A DNA stretch of 64,000 nucleotides, from contig CM040117.1 of the NCBI GenBank assembly GCA_022559845.1, forward strand, positions 144,650,732-144,714,731, read 5' to 3'. The stretch is from Amorphophallus konjac (taxonomy: Eukaryota; Streptophyta; Magnoliopsida; Alismatales; Araceae). The notes under the pieces are model-generated. The model ran no database searches. It was not told the origin of the DNA and saw only the letters and a list, made by a program, of their open reading frames with translations. Of this stretch, positions 24,532-36,157 are shown one piece after another (the stretch's first letter is position 1; every line of letters starts with the position of its first letter). A program made the translations under genes and the position numbers.

Positions 24532-24889
24532 TTTTAACTTGCAGGTGTGCTTGAAGAAGGAAATAAGGGGTAATAAAATCAAGGCACACAACGGTCAGTC
24601 AACCCCACTCTCTTCTCTTGTTTATCTTGTCTTCTTTTCAATTAGTAATGCATACATGATCAGATTGCTTCTCTACTGTGATCAATGTCAATCCACCGAT
24701 TCATGCTGTTAATTGATGCAAAAAAAAAAATTTACATGTTGATGAATGTAATTCATGATAATGAGTAGATGCATGCATCTTCATGATTTCTTAATTTATC
24801 AAATAGATACACTTGCACATTGCTTTACCAAGTATGTGCATAGTTAAACGTGTTTGCATATTACATCAGTGCATGCTTAGTTACTATGT

Positions 24890-25092
24890 TCACAAAGTCG
24901 GTGCAAGCATTGTGGCTTCACGCGTGCAAGTCGGTGTGCATTCACTAGGTCCGTGCATAGTTGCATAAAATGCAAGTCAAAGTCTGTACAGACTTTTCCC
25001 ATATGTGTAGCAAGGTCGGAGCACTCATTAGCTACATGCATACAAACTCAGTGCATCTCTTGCCTCGAGTCAGATGAGGTCGGTGCAGTCTT
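24890..25092. repeat. LTR-type AAGTCNGTGCA words inside the spacer
   Basis: Copies near 24892, 24925, 24949, 24979, 25011, 25046 and 25077. They match the LTR word but not its surrounding sequence, so they are not a piece of LTR. Confidence 0.65.
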
Positions 25093-26480
25093 GCGTGTCA
25101 TGACATATATGGGACTATGCATGTTCCTATAGAACACATACATATCTGTGTACTTTAAGAAAATCAAATAGTGATTCTTTGATATCTCTGCACGTTCTGA
25201 GGGGGAGCTGAACTTGTCAGAGATCAAATGCATGTTTCGGTTAATGATGTCTTGCTACTTAGATTGTCGGTCTTTTATGTTTGTTGACCTGTAAGGTACT
25301 ACTATTGTGATATAAACTTTGAAGTCTGCTTGAGTCTAATATAAGGTGAGAGGTCAATTGGTTGAGGATTGAGTTTTTGGATCCACTAACTTTCCACAAG
25401 ACTGAATGATTGCTGGGTTATAAGAGTGAATGGCCATCTGATGTTGGTATTTAAGATTGTGCTTTAGGATCTATGCTATCTGGCCTTGAGTTTTAACCCT
25501 GCTCATGAGTGGTCTTTACCTACATCGCTTTGTTCATTGTCTTCTTCTCTTCTCCACATCTATCTTCAAAGAAGATTCATAGATTGTGCTAGTCAGGGGG
25601 AGTAATATCTGATCAATGTCACCTTTACTTATCTTCAATAATTAACTACTGAAATCACCCTGAACTCAGAACAAAATTGCTGATCTTAACTGAAGATGTG
25701 ATCTTCAGTATATGAATATTAAATCTTATCTGAAAAGCTCTCACAATTAACCTGAATGATATCTCAATGGTATTAAAATAGTTCGAATTAGAAATTGCTC
25801 AGAAAGGCATCTAAAATCTGAAAGCTTTTAGTAAGAAGCCAATCTGATAGGAAACCTAAGATTTATATGGCCCTTAAGTCATGTCTAAAGAAAACTCTGA
25901 CAAAGGGCCAGGGAATATGCCATTAAATAAAAAAATTGATTGTGGCAGAGCAATGGCATTTGATTTGAGAAACTGACCATCTGTGTCAAAGAAATTCAGA
26001 GGTCATGTCATGATAATTAAGGCTATCTCTGTTCAAAAATTATGAAACATTAAGGTAAACTGCACTAAGTAACCAGGGACTCTGGTGTTTGATCAACATG
26101 TTTCCTTAAGTAAAAAGGTGCAGTTATGCTGAAATGTTCAATCAAAATTGTGTAAAAGATCAATGAAAAATATGGTTGACCTAATGGTTCCTTCATTAAA
26201 TCTATACTAATTTAAGGTCAATATAAAAATTGGGTTTTTCAATTAGAAATTGGATAATGAAATGGGATAGTAAGATTAAGGATTTCTTTGACTGGGTTAT
26301 TTCCTTGATTAAGCTGTTTCATTTCCATTGAATCTTAAGGATAAATTGTGGAGTATAACATGTTGAGATATAATCTCATATGCCGAAAATCATATTTCTG
26401 CGTAGAAAGGCATTTTATTTTAAAGTAAGGGGTAGTTTGGGTATTAACTGATGAATATTGGTAAAGTTGGCAGTATCTCT

Positions 26481-26488
26481 TATATACG
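26481..26488 (+). promoter_or_regulatory. Possible TATA box for the extra ORF of element A
   Basis: TATATACG lies 180 bases upstream of ATG 26661, with a C/T-rich leader between. This suggests a separate transcript for the extra ORF. Confidence 0.4.
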
Positions 26489-26660
26489 TAACCCTACTTG
26501 CTTTACAATCATACCCTCTCCTTTGAAGCCGAGGCGACCACCCGCTCTCATGTCCTCCTCTCTCAAGTTCAGCCAGCAAGCCTGCTTCTCCAGTCTTCCC
26601 TCTTCTCATCTCATTCAATCCTTCTCTACGTTTCTTCCTTCTCTCCTCATTGCTTCCACC

Positions 26661-29204
26661 ATGTCTTCTCTATCCGCCACGAGTGAAGGGAAGAAGAATG
26701 GCACATAAGAGCAACAGCCGCCGCCTCCTCAAGTAATGAAGACCGATGTGGCTAAATGTTATGAGCGCAAATCAAAGGAGTCACATGCGAAGAGAGCATC
26801 TTCGGAACCGGTTCAAGAGAAATCAGATAAAGGGAAGAGGAAGGTGATGGAAGTTCAGGTGGAGGATTTTTCGAAAGAGCAGTTGCCAACAGATGTGCCC
26901 AAAGAGGTATCTCAACAAAAGAATGAAAAGGGGAAAGTAAAGGTAGAAGAGATCTCCTCCAAGCGGCGCAAGACTGTTGCTTTAGAAGCTGCTAAGGATG
27001 AATCTGAAGAAGAAGCGGTCCCTGCTAAGTCTTCTACACAGGTTGAGGTGATATTGGAAGCAGGAAAGATCATGCTTCCACGGTACGTAGATTTTGATGA
27101 CCAACCTATGATTTCTGAATTTCCTGAAGTATTGGAGATTTTTAAATTTCAGAAACGGAAGAAATTCTTGAGTGAGCATAGGATTTACTATCCTAAATTG
27201 GTTGCTGAATTTTACTACAATATGAGGTGTGACTCTGAAAAGTCAAGGGTTCAGTCTGTAGTTAAAGGAGTAAAGATTGATTTGTCTAGGCATTTTCTAC
27301 ATAAAGTCTTTCATATTCCAGAAGGAGGAGAAGTAGAAGGTGAATTTGATGTAAACCCGCATGAGACCTACTCCCTCATTACAGAACTGCCTAGAGACCC
27401 CAGAGATCCAAGGAAACAGATGTATCTCACTCAGTTCAATGCATGCAAATTTTCCCCTCTAAGGAGATTGATACATCATATTCTTACAACTATGATAACT
27501 CCACAAGGTAGAGGTAGAGGGAGAGTGACAGATTCTCAGAGATTTATTCTCTTCTGCCTACTCAAGGGTATCAAGATTTGTCTACCAGCAATAATGATTC
27601 AGATAATGAGCACCTTCAAGGAGTCAAAGAGAAATTTACCTTATGCTGCTCATTTGACAGTAATCTTCAGAAAAATAAAAATTCCACTAGAAAAGAATCA
27701 TCAAAAGATATTACCAAAGTAAACATTTATAACTTGGATTTTATTAACAAGTACTTGAGGTTGAAATCATCCAAAGGTAGTAAAGTGAAAGATGCCAAAG
27801 AACAAAGTGAACAGCCTCAGGTCAGTCTAGAAAAAGATCAAGAAGAGTCAGATGAATAGGACCCAGCTCCTTTGAAGAAGAAAAAGAAAACTCAAGTTGA
27901 CTCATCATCAGAACAACATACTCAAGTTCCTCATGGAAAAATCACTCTTATGTCAGATGAAAGAGATCAATCAACTGTTGTACAACAAGAAGAAATTACT
28001 GCTGAGTCTGCTGAAAAGAATATCAAGAATCTTCAATTGGATCAAGACATTAGCTAGTTGTTTGATAGATTTGGTGTACAATCTGAACAGGAATAGTATA
28101 TAGGCCAGCAAGAACAAGAGGCAAGTGTGGAAGAGGAAAGAACTAAAATTCCTCAAGAAGAGGAAAGGGAAGAAGAGTCTCTAGCTGAAATGATCACACA
28201 GATAATGAAAGAAGCTGCTGAACAGGTCTATGAAGAAATTGCAGAGTCAGTGATCAATGAACAGGAGGATGAACCACAGGGAGCTCAAGTATCTGCTGAA
28301 GAAGTTTTCACAGGAGCAACCAATAGCTCAAGCTCCAGGGGTAGTTGAGGAAGACTTACAAGAATATGTTATGGGTCCTACTCCTTAGTACAGAATGTCC
28401 TTTGCTCCAGCTCCTGAATATGGTCCACATTTTGGGAGAGTAATTAGTCTTGGTATACCACACCCTCCATCTCCTAAACAGCAGCATGAGTACCACACTA
28501 AAATTCCAGACTCCAGTGCCTCTACATTTAGTTCACCTTGAACCAATACTGAGTCTAACATTGTACAAATGCTGTCTAATTTGACTGAGATAGTGATAAA
28601 TCAAATTGAATTGATGAATAAACAGTTTCTGTTCAATGCTCTTCAACTGGACATAGTAGTTGCCCGAATGCAACATCTGGAAAGGATTGTGAAAACTCAA
28701 TGGATTGAGTCTATGACTGCTAAACAAAAAATTGATGGAACAGTTCAAGAGATTTTGGAATCTCTTATGGGTGTCAGCAATAGAGTAGGTGACATGGTGA
28801 GCAAAATACAAGATACCCAACTCTCAACTTTCAGCAAGCTGGCTCAAATTCTTAGCCACACTTTTGATCTTAAGATTGAGTTTGAAATGATAAAGAGTAC
28901 ATTGAACAAAATTACAGCCAGTCAGCCTGAAATCATTAACAAGTTTACAGTTGTCCAGTCTCAATTGCAGCACCTCTCAGAGAATGTTAAACAATCCCTC
29001 ACAAAACAAGATTCTATCACCTCCCTAGTGGACAGACTGGGGAGCACAGTGCATCGAAGACTAGATGAGCTGTCAGATTCCATTAGAGATTTTCACACCT
29101 CTATGCTGAACAGACTTTCAACCCATGGTTCCAGCTCTGCACATCATCCAAGAGACATGGGGAGTTACAGAGGTCACCGATTTCTTCTAGTTCCCCATTT
29201 TTGA
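26661..29204 (+). pseudogene. Extra ORF with putative plant transposon protein domain, element A
   Basis: ATG 26661 opens MSSLSATSEGKKNGT. A TAA at 26706 interrupts it and the frame continues to 27722. Residues about 125-330 form the domain: LPRYVDFDDQPMISEFPEV, HRIYYPKLVAEFYYNMR, VKGVKIDLSRHFLHKVF, MITPQGRGRGRVTDSQRFI and LPYAAHLTVIF. The family is found in plants next to transposons; its activity is unknown. A frameshift near 27670 moves to 27578-27859. Glu/Gln-rich segments with stops follow (27857, 28055, 28346). From 28569 a coiled-coil C-terminus runs to 29204. The basic, Lys-rich N-terminal region could include a nuclear signal. The gene is homologous along its length to 1407-3738. Confidence 0.75.
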
Positions 29205-29587
29205 TAATGACAAAGGGGGAGAATATTATGGTGGAACATGTAAATGAAATGAAAGGGACAAACAGTTTTCAGTTTACTTATGTAAATGAAAAGAACATAC
29301 AATTTTCAATTTACTGGTGGTCAGTTTTGTTTCATGGACAGTTTTCTAATGTAAAGATAATGCTGAATGAAGTTTTATTTGATGGATAGTTATCTAATGT
29401 AAAGAAAATGCTGAATGAGATTGCTGAATGAGATTTTTCACTCAAACACTACCTAGTATCTTCTTACAGTACACAGAAATGCTATGTTGTGTTGCATGTT
29501 TGTGTTGAATGCATGGTTTACTCTGTATGGTAACTTTGTTATGAATGCTAGCAAATAAATCATACATGACTTATAGTTGTCATCATC
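29205..29587 (+). other. 3' noncoding region of element A
   Basis: Begins with a second purine run (GACAAAGGGGGAGAA, 29207-29221), as in element C. It contains a short duplication around ATGCTGAATGA (29361 and 29410). No gene is seen. Confidence 0.55.
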
Positions 29588-29600
29588 AAAAAGGGGGAGA
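29588..29600 (+). promoter_or_regulatory. Polypurine tract of element A
   Basis: AAAAAGGGGGAGA lies one base before the TG of the 3' LTR, identical in form to that of element C. Confidence 0.85.
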
Positions 29601-29737
29601 TTGTTGGAACCCTGATTTTGATAATGATAATCTATGAGTCATGTAAGACTGGAATATATATATATATATATAAATGTGTTTGCATTTGATCTTTACATAT
29701 ATACTAAATCTATGCATAGTTGCATCATTTAGTATAC

Positions 29738-30570
29738 AAGGTCTGTGCACCATGCATCTGTTGCATAAGAAGTTCGTGCATATTTTGTTTGCGCATTGAA
29801 AGTCCGTGCGTGTTCTGTCTCTAGTGTATAGAAAGTCGGTGCACCTTTTTGTTAAGTCTGTTCATACCATGTTATCTGCCACATAACGTCGATATATGTC
29901 TTAGTTGTTTACACTCATAGTCAGTGCATCTTTTTGTTCCTTGCATACATAAAGTCTATGCACACTTGGCGTGTGCAAGACCGAACTCGGTGCAAGCAGC
30001 ATTTCATACATCCTCGCATTTGGCACAAGTCCATTGTGTGCTCATCAAGTCCGTGCAACTCTCGTTGCTGCATGCACACAAGTCTGTGCAACTTTTGTTG
30101 CTGTGAGCATTTAAGTTTGTGCATCATTTCATGTCTGTTGGGATTAGGTCTGTGCATACTTTCTTTATGCATTGAATGAGTCTGTGCATGTCTCGCTACA
30201 AGCACCCCAAAGTTTGTACACATTTGTCATATACTCCATTAAGTCTGTGTACACTTTGTGTGAGCGAAATCAAAGTCCGTGCACTCGTGCACTTTGTGTA
30301 ACTAAGTCGATGCAACTCAAATCTTTGTGCTATGCGAAGTCTATGCAAACTTGTGGTTTGGTATATAGGGTCATTGCATTGTCTGCCTTATCCACACACG
30401 AAGTCTGTGCATCTTCTAGCCCTTCGGCCATAATAAGTCTGTGCACACTTCTTTGTGCACACTGATGGCTTATGTAGAACCTTCCATTGTATGCATTAAG
30501 TCTGTGCATACTAAATCTGCCCATGTGAGCTTTATGAACTGTCGAACACTCTCTTGGCAAGTCTGTGTAA
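29738..30570. repeat. AAGTCTGTGCA array in 3' LTR A
   Basis: Same array as at 20585-21403. Individual words differ between the two LTRs by single bases, and one short extra segment is present near 30450. Confidence 0.8.
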
Positions 30571-31338
30571 TATTCATATATGTTTGACCATCGTATGTTT
30601 CGACATGTTAACAGGTCAACTACTCGAGATCTTTAATGAGGGCACGTGATCCAAGGTGGACTGTCCCTAAAAAAGGACTGCCACGAGGGAAGATACAGTG
30701 CTCTGAATTGGACAAGTGACTGAAAGCTTATTGGAATCTTTTGGCGGGAATGTTCCCTCCACATGCCAAGTAGGTGAGCTCGTGGGTCCCTGACTAAAGA
30801 TATATAAGACTCATCTTCTACGAACAGAGATGAGAAGAAGATGATGATGAGGCTTTGAAGAGAAGGTTAGAAAGAGTTAGAAAAGAATTAGAGTGTGCAG
30901 TAGAGAGATACAAGCTAAAAGAGAAGATTTGTGAGAGAGACAAGAGAGAGATCGAAAGAAGAAGAAACTGAGAGTTGTATCCATCGGTCTCTTGGTTCAG
31001 AACCAGAGCCGATCTGCTCATTGTCCTGAGCTACAGTTCGGTCTAGTTGTTGGTTTTCCATTTTTGTTTGCTTTGTTTTAAAACTCTGGTTACTCAAGCT
31101 GTGTGTCAACAGAGGTGAAGCTGTAATCCTCAGCGGTTGCAGAGGTGGTATCCTCTGGACAAGTGAAGCTATAATCCTCAGCGGTTGCAGAGAAGGATTT
31201 CTCTGGACAGGTAAAGTTGTAATCATCAACGGCAGAGGTGGATTCCTCTGGATAGCGAAGCTGTAATGCTCAGCAGATTGTAGGGAAGGAATTCCCCGAA
31301 GCTGTGGATCAGCGGCAAGCTGTTAGTCAACAGTGAAG

Positions 31339-31358
31339 CCACACTCAATTGAGTGTGG
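31339..31358. promoter_or_regulatory. 20-bp palindrome in U5 of 3' LTR A
   Basis: Identical to 22172-22191. It is followed by GGTGGACGTAGGTCAGAAGG with ACCGAACCACC next to it. Confidence 0.7.
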
Positions 31359-34300
31359 GGTGGACGTAGGTCAGAAGGACCGAACCACCTAAAAATTTTG
31401 TGTGTAGTGGTTTGCATTTGTGTGATTGCTCCCTATCTCCCTTCTCCTTCACAGGCTTGGTTCACTATTAGCTTGAGTGCCATTTACTCTATTCGATGTC
31501 CGCTTCGTTGGACCCTAAACTCAGTGGATTATATACGTGTTGTCATTCCTTGATCATGTGCTAGCATGTCAAGTGTTTGCTCACTGGTTTAATAGAAGAA
31601 TTGATTTCTAGGTATCTTAGGTGGTGATCCTTTCAATCAGTTTTTAGAAGCTCGTTCATAGTTTTTGTTGGGTAATATTTCAAAAAGATCCATTCACCCC
31701 CCCTTAGGATCTATTTTGTCGTACCACCTATTTCAATATAAGAAGGCGAGGATGATGACGATGGCGGTGAATAAGAAGAAGAAGAGGAAGAGGAAGAAGT
31801 ATCGAGGCCAAGACCGCTGCCCCAGCGCCCTCTACGGGGGGCAGTAATACACCCAGAACCCAACCAGGTAAGCCCCCTCACCGAAGCCCCTGCAATTTTC
31901 TTTTCTTTTTTTTCAAAACACAGCGGTGGATGATCGAAGAAGAAGGAGGTGAGCTGGAAATAGATTAAAAGAAATGATGTCGGAGAGGCTAGACACACAT
32001 TTTTATTTAAAAAAGGTTTTCTAAAGGATTAAAGAAATAACGTCCAGAATGATAGACGCAGAATTTGAAAAACAAAAAACATTTGGAAAACAGACAACAT
32101 TTTTTTCTTCTTTTTTAACAACGAAAAAAATAATTTTTTTATTCACAAAAAATTGGTGACCAATGCGAGCGACGCAAATTCTTTTTTTTTAGTAGGAAAA
32201 ATTTTATTTGCAGATATTGACATATTCTAGTTGTTTTTTGGTGTTTTTGTTTGCAGGGGGTGATACAGACCTGCTTTTCTTGGCTTCTGGTGCATGCTGC
32301 ATACCATGGGCTGCCCGACTTCCAGAGGGAGCGATTAACGGCGATGAGGTTCGGTGCCTTCCTCAGCATCGAGCTGGTCAGACGAGACCTCGTCCTGATC
32401 GAGGTATTGAGAGAGAGGTGGGATAGAGCAAGCCGGGCATTCTTAATGCCCTAGGGACATATGGTGCCCACCGTAGAGGATGTGGCGAGGATCACGGGGT
32501 TGAGGGTGGACAGGGAGACGGTGAGCGGAGTGACCATCCCGGACTACAGAGACATGGCTCGGAGACTCCTAGGGTTAGAAACGGTAGCGGGTGGCCCTAA
32601 GGACTGTTGGATGACCTTTAGGGCGGAGCTGATGGGCGTGCTTGGGCTAGGAGAGGCACGCCAGAAGGCGAGGGAGTCACTAAAGGAGTTTGTACTGCGG
32701 ATGGCGGGGAGGGCTAGGAGAGTGTACTGCCACGACCCGACCTAGAGGGAGAGAGATGATAGGGACTTGCGGGGGTTTTTGTTCTTGATGCTCGGAAGAT
32801 TACTACTGGGAACCAAGGGGGATGATATGAACTGCCGATTCTTGGGGCTGCTAGAGGATTTAGACCAGGTAGAGCAGTACGCCTAGGGTGCTGCCATGCT
32901 GGCGCACTTTATAGCCGACCAGTCCACCAGGATAGGTCGAGAGATGACCGTCAGTGGCTTCTCACCTTTCCTTCAGGTATGCAACTTCTATATGTTCATG
33001 CTTATATTTATGCTTTTATTTATGTTGATGCTCATGATGATTGTGCTAATGATTTGTGAATGCAGGTGTGGTGCCACCTTTACATACCGATGGGTAGAGT
33101 AGATGTCCGGCACGCGGACGCGGACGCGTTCCCACTAGCGCAGCGGTGGATACCGTGGGTGACCGAGGCCCCACACTCCTACAAGCTCTTGGTTCTAGGG
33201 CGGGAGCTCCGTGACTACCCTGCTTCACTGGTACGTATGATTATGATATATTATGCTTTATTTCATATTTATGATGATATGAAAATGTGATGACATGGGT
33301 TCATGCAGGTTGTGTGGAGGCCCTACTTGGGCATGATAGACGAGGGTCAGCCCGAGGTCACAGCGGGCCGACACTTGTTCGGGCGTGAAGTTCGGCTTCA
33401 CTGCCTGAACGAGATCGAGCCCCTGAGGCTCAGGTTGGCGATGCGGACCCTCGGGCTCCACCAGCAGTGGGTCGAGGTTACAGAGCCATGTAGGATTAGG
33501 AGGAAGTCTTGGGGACAAGCTGTGGTGACCGAATGGTGGCTGCGGTTCCCGGAGCAGTACGTTGATTGGCAGAGAGGCGGGACCCCAGTTGTCTCTCAAG
33601 CGGAGGATAGTGAGGCGTACTTGCGACAGTATTGGCAGACTTATGCCGGCCGGCCTCAGATGAGGCCCAGAGGAGTATGTATGAATGCATGCTTTGATTT
33701 CTATATGCTTTCTATATGATATGATAAATGCTTAACTGACATATGTAGGATGCGCGTGATGCAGTAGTGATTGACATGAAGATCCATCTCCACTCCCTAG
33801 AGATCCAGCTTGCGACCACGCAGGCTGACCTAGAGATCCTAGTGAGTATGCTTTATATCTACATGCTATGATTAATTCTTGAGTTCTGGCGATTAGTAAT
33901 TGATGATCTCAATTAATGCAGCGTGCCCAGCAGGGAGCTACAGCTAGAGGGGCAGGAGGTGCCCCTTCGAGAATGAGGGATCAGACCGCCGAGGTTGCTT
34001 CTTTACAGGAGCGACTCGCGGGAGCAGTGGCGCATGCCAAGACAGCGGAGCACGACCTTGCAGCACGGGTGAGTTCAAAAAAACCATTCATGCATGCACA
34101 TTATTTCAAAATATATCATCACGCTAATAAAATGGTGGTTCTTGTAGGCTGAGGAGTTACAGACCGCGCTTACTCGGGCCGAGGTGGCAGAGCGTGACTT
34201 GGCTACACGGGTTAGTTCATAAAAAACATTCATGCACATTATTTTCTTGCAAATATATATATGATTATGCTTCTGAAATGTGACGAATAATGCATGCTAA

Positions 34301-34424
34301 TGAGATGCAGGACACGCTTACTTGTGCCGCACTAGCTGGCACCGAGCTCGCGATCCGTGACCAGCGGGTCGCAAAGCTAGAGGAAGAGAGGAGGCGCCGG
34401 GAGACCAAGGTGCTTCCTCGAGAG

Positions 34425-36157
34425 TGTGGAAGCCGAGGAATCCACTCAAGGAGAAGAAAACGAACTAAACTACGGACTATCAAGCGACTAAAAATTAAGA
34501 AGGATTATGAAACGTGCCAATATGAGGAAAGAGCATACGTAGGATGCTAAAGGGATGTGATCGCCAGAGGGGTTACCTAAAAGCAACGAAATGATCACGT
34601 GTACCTTGTATTGAGCACGGAGATCGTGACTCCTCGAGAGCGGGAAATGGCAGGTTGCTTCTTCCTCCCCCTTCGGCCGACCGACGGAGAGGGCTTTCCT
34701 CAGGTACCCTTGCAAAACAACAACAAACAAGTAACGGGTGGATCAGAAAAATGAAGGTGCAATATTCAAATTCTAACGACGCAAGTAACGACATGATGGC
34801 AAGACACACACCTGGTTGGTGTTGTCTTTAAAACCCCTCTCGGACATGAGTAGGAGGAAAATGCTTATGATGAATGGCAATTATTCCGACGTAGAAACGG
34901 GAAGAGACTCCCTCATAAAAAAGGGGGGGTAGAGGATATGATATGATGAATGCAAGATAACTAGAAAAGAAGAGGAGAGAATGGCTTATTGGATGGTCGA
35001 TGGTGAGATCCGGAGGAGCTTCGGCAGCGTAGGGACGACGAGGTAGCGTGGTGGGCGAAGGCGGCCTCTCTCCTGCGAGCACGGGCACCCGAGGATCCGG
35101 CAGGACCTCCCCTACAAAACACCCACGGGTTAGGAATGGAATCCGGCAGCCTCTCGGCGCTCTTTTTTTTGACCTTTGAACTGAGGGGGGTAGGCCTCTA
35201 TTTATAGAGGTCGGGAGGATGGGGGCGTCCAGAGGCCTAGACGCCTCCATAACTTGGATTTTCTTCAAACGACAGACTGAGTGACGGTCAGTCGATGGCC
35301 GGGGGTCACCCGTGAGCTGGTTGATGGAGGCGTCCAGGGGCCTGGACGCCTCCATAACTTGGATTTTATTCAAATGACAGACTGAGCAACGGTTAGTCGA
35401 TGGCCAGGGGTGGCCCGTGAGCTGGTTGATGGAGGCGTCCAGGGGCCTGGACGCCTCCATAACTTAGATTTTCTTCAAACGACAGACTGAGCAATGGTCA
35501 GTCGATGGCCAGGGGTCGCCCATGAGCTGGTTGATGGAGGCATCCAGGTTCCTGGACGCCTCCATAACTTGGATTTTATTTAAACGACAGCTGAGCAACG
35601 ATCAGTCGATGGCCAGGGGTCGCCCGTGAGCAGGTTGATGGAGGCGTCCAGGGGCCTGGACGCCTCCATAACTTGGATTTTATTCAAACGACTGGCTAAG
35701 CAACGGTCAGTCGATGGCCCGGGGTCACCCGCGAGCTGGTTGATGGAGGCGTCCAGGGGCCTGGATGCCTCCATGAAATTATATATATATTTTGTTCAAT
35801 CTTATATATATTTTTTGTGAATATTTTTTATTGATGGAGGCGTCCAGGGGCCTGGACGCCTCCATGATGACCCCCGGATTCCCCCGAAAAGCGTGCCGGC
35901 AGTCGTCCGTTAGGCATTTTCCTGGTCCCGGCAACTTCTGATGCATGCGACTGATGTTGATGCCGTTCGAATGCCGCATGATTTCCACAATGAGGCGGTT
36001 TTCGGATGCCGAAGGAGCGTTACGCTACTCGCCCAGAAGATGAGAGAAGACTCAAAGATAGCAAACACTTAAGTGATTCAAAATGCGGAAGCCGCTGCGG
36101 GGCGTCGCGTGGTAATATGAGATTTTCTCAGGGGGCGTCAGGGATAGCGTGTCTACA
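34425..36157 (-). repeat. 3' LTR of gypsy element 2
   Basis: Plus-strand TGTGGAAGCC at 34425 and GTGTCTACA ending at 36157; read on the minus strand it starts TGTAGACACGC, as LTR 1 does. Length is about 1.73 kb. A TCTATTTATAGAGG string (35205-35219) is a likely TATA region. Open frames on the minus strand here (e.g. 34828-35460) arise from the 105-bp repeat and are not considered genes. Confidence 0.8.
35221..35863. repeat. Seven perfect or near-perfect hairpins at 105-bp spacing in LTR 2
   Basis: Each hairpin is GGAGGCGTCCAGG, 2 nt, then its reverse complement. Starts: 35221, 35326, 35431, 35536, 35640, 35745 and 35836. The 77 bases between them are also repeated (AACTTGGATTTT, GGTCAGTCGATGGCC, GTGAGCTGG phrases), so the unit is about 105 bp. 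Confidence 0.9.

Larger units (their letters stand above)
24532..26660 (+). other. Noncoding spacer between gag and extra ORF of element A
   Basis: Takes the place where pol would be in an autonomous element. No protease, integrase or RT motifs are seen in any frame. It contains seven AAGTCNGTGCA words (24890-25092) like those in its own LTRs, and blocks shared with fragment D. The last 200 bases look like a promoter and leader. Confidence 0.65.
20453..31738 (+). mobile_element. Copia element A: complete, two LTRs, gag and extra ORF, no pol
   Basis: Two direct LTRs (20453-22571, 29602-31738) enclose a tRNA-Met-like primer site, a gag pseudogene, a noncoding spacer, an extra ORF and a polypurine tract. 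No protease, integrase, RT or RNase H is present in the 7 kb between the LTRs, so it must have been mobilised in trans. It sits inside the Glu-rich codons of PMD1 exon 1. The flanks (GAAGA left, TAAGAAG right) give only an imperfect target duplication. Confidence 0.9.
29602..31738 (+). repeat. 3' LTR of element A
   Basis: Starts TGTTGGAACCC. The end is TTTCAATA, a CA-to-TA change relative to the 5' copy. It contains the motif array, TATA box and palindrome (31339-31358) in the same order as the 5' LTR. Confidence 0.88.
15537..34424 (-). mobile_element. Old gypsy element 1, 3' half, interrupted
   Basis: Same family and orientation as element 2. It has a 3' LTR (about 15537-16781), then antisense (plus-strand) genes DUF7745-1 and PMD1. 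Their order and spacing match element 2: 636 versus 649 bases separate the DUF7745 stop from the PMD start. Copia element A interrupts PMD1 exon 1, and element 2 cuts PMD1 at 34424. The gag-pol half and 5' LTR are therefore displaced beyond element 2 and element B, outside the window. It is more diverged than element 2 and so older. Confidence 0.7.
20244..34424 (+). pseudogene. PMD1: plant mobile domain gene, split by two insertions
   Basis: Exon 1 starts at ATG 20244 (MASTSGATPGKRRR) with an acidic tail, is broken by element A at 20452, and resumes about 31739-31867 before a GTAAGC donor. Further exons with GT-AG borders are 32257-32976, 33066-33230, 33309-33674, 33749-33841, 33922-34068, 34148-34210 and 34311-34424, where element 2 interrupts it. 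Exons 2-4 encode the aminotransferase-like plant mobile domain: AAYHGLPDFQRERL, a VARITGLRVD block, FLLGRLLLG-like and VVWRPYLGM motifs. Later exons encode a coiled coil. Known PMD proteins (MAIN, MAIL1) act in nuclear silencing with the phosphatase PP7L; many PMD genes ride on transposons. In-frame TAG codons lie at about 32452, 32743 and 32887, and a TAA in the exon 1 tail. All introns are phase 0, as in PMD2 and PMD4. Confidence 0.75.

Noticed and set aside
24532..26660. Hidden pol in the element A spacer
   Set aside because: No protease DTG or DSG, integrase or RT motif is seen in any of the frames; the spacer has repeated motifs instead.
20244..34424. PMD1 as a host MAIN-like gene disrupted by retrotransposons
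   Set aside because: The same LTR, DUF7745 and PMD arrangement occurs in element 2, so PMD1 is better explained as cargo of element 1.
34420..34424. GAGAG as target-site duplication of element 2
   Set aside because: The other end of the element is hidden by element B, so the second copy cannot be seen.
34828..35460. Minus-strand open frame with repeated EASRPLDAS units (also 58548-59198)
   Set aside because: It is produced by the 105-bp LTR repeat and runs across the LTR promoter region; the repeat arms are palindromic and the frame shows no known domain.
35221..35863. Regularly spaced repeats resembling a CRISPR array
   Set aside because: This is plant nuclear DNA; the segments between hairpins are themselves repeated rather than unique, and the unit lies in an LTR present twice.
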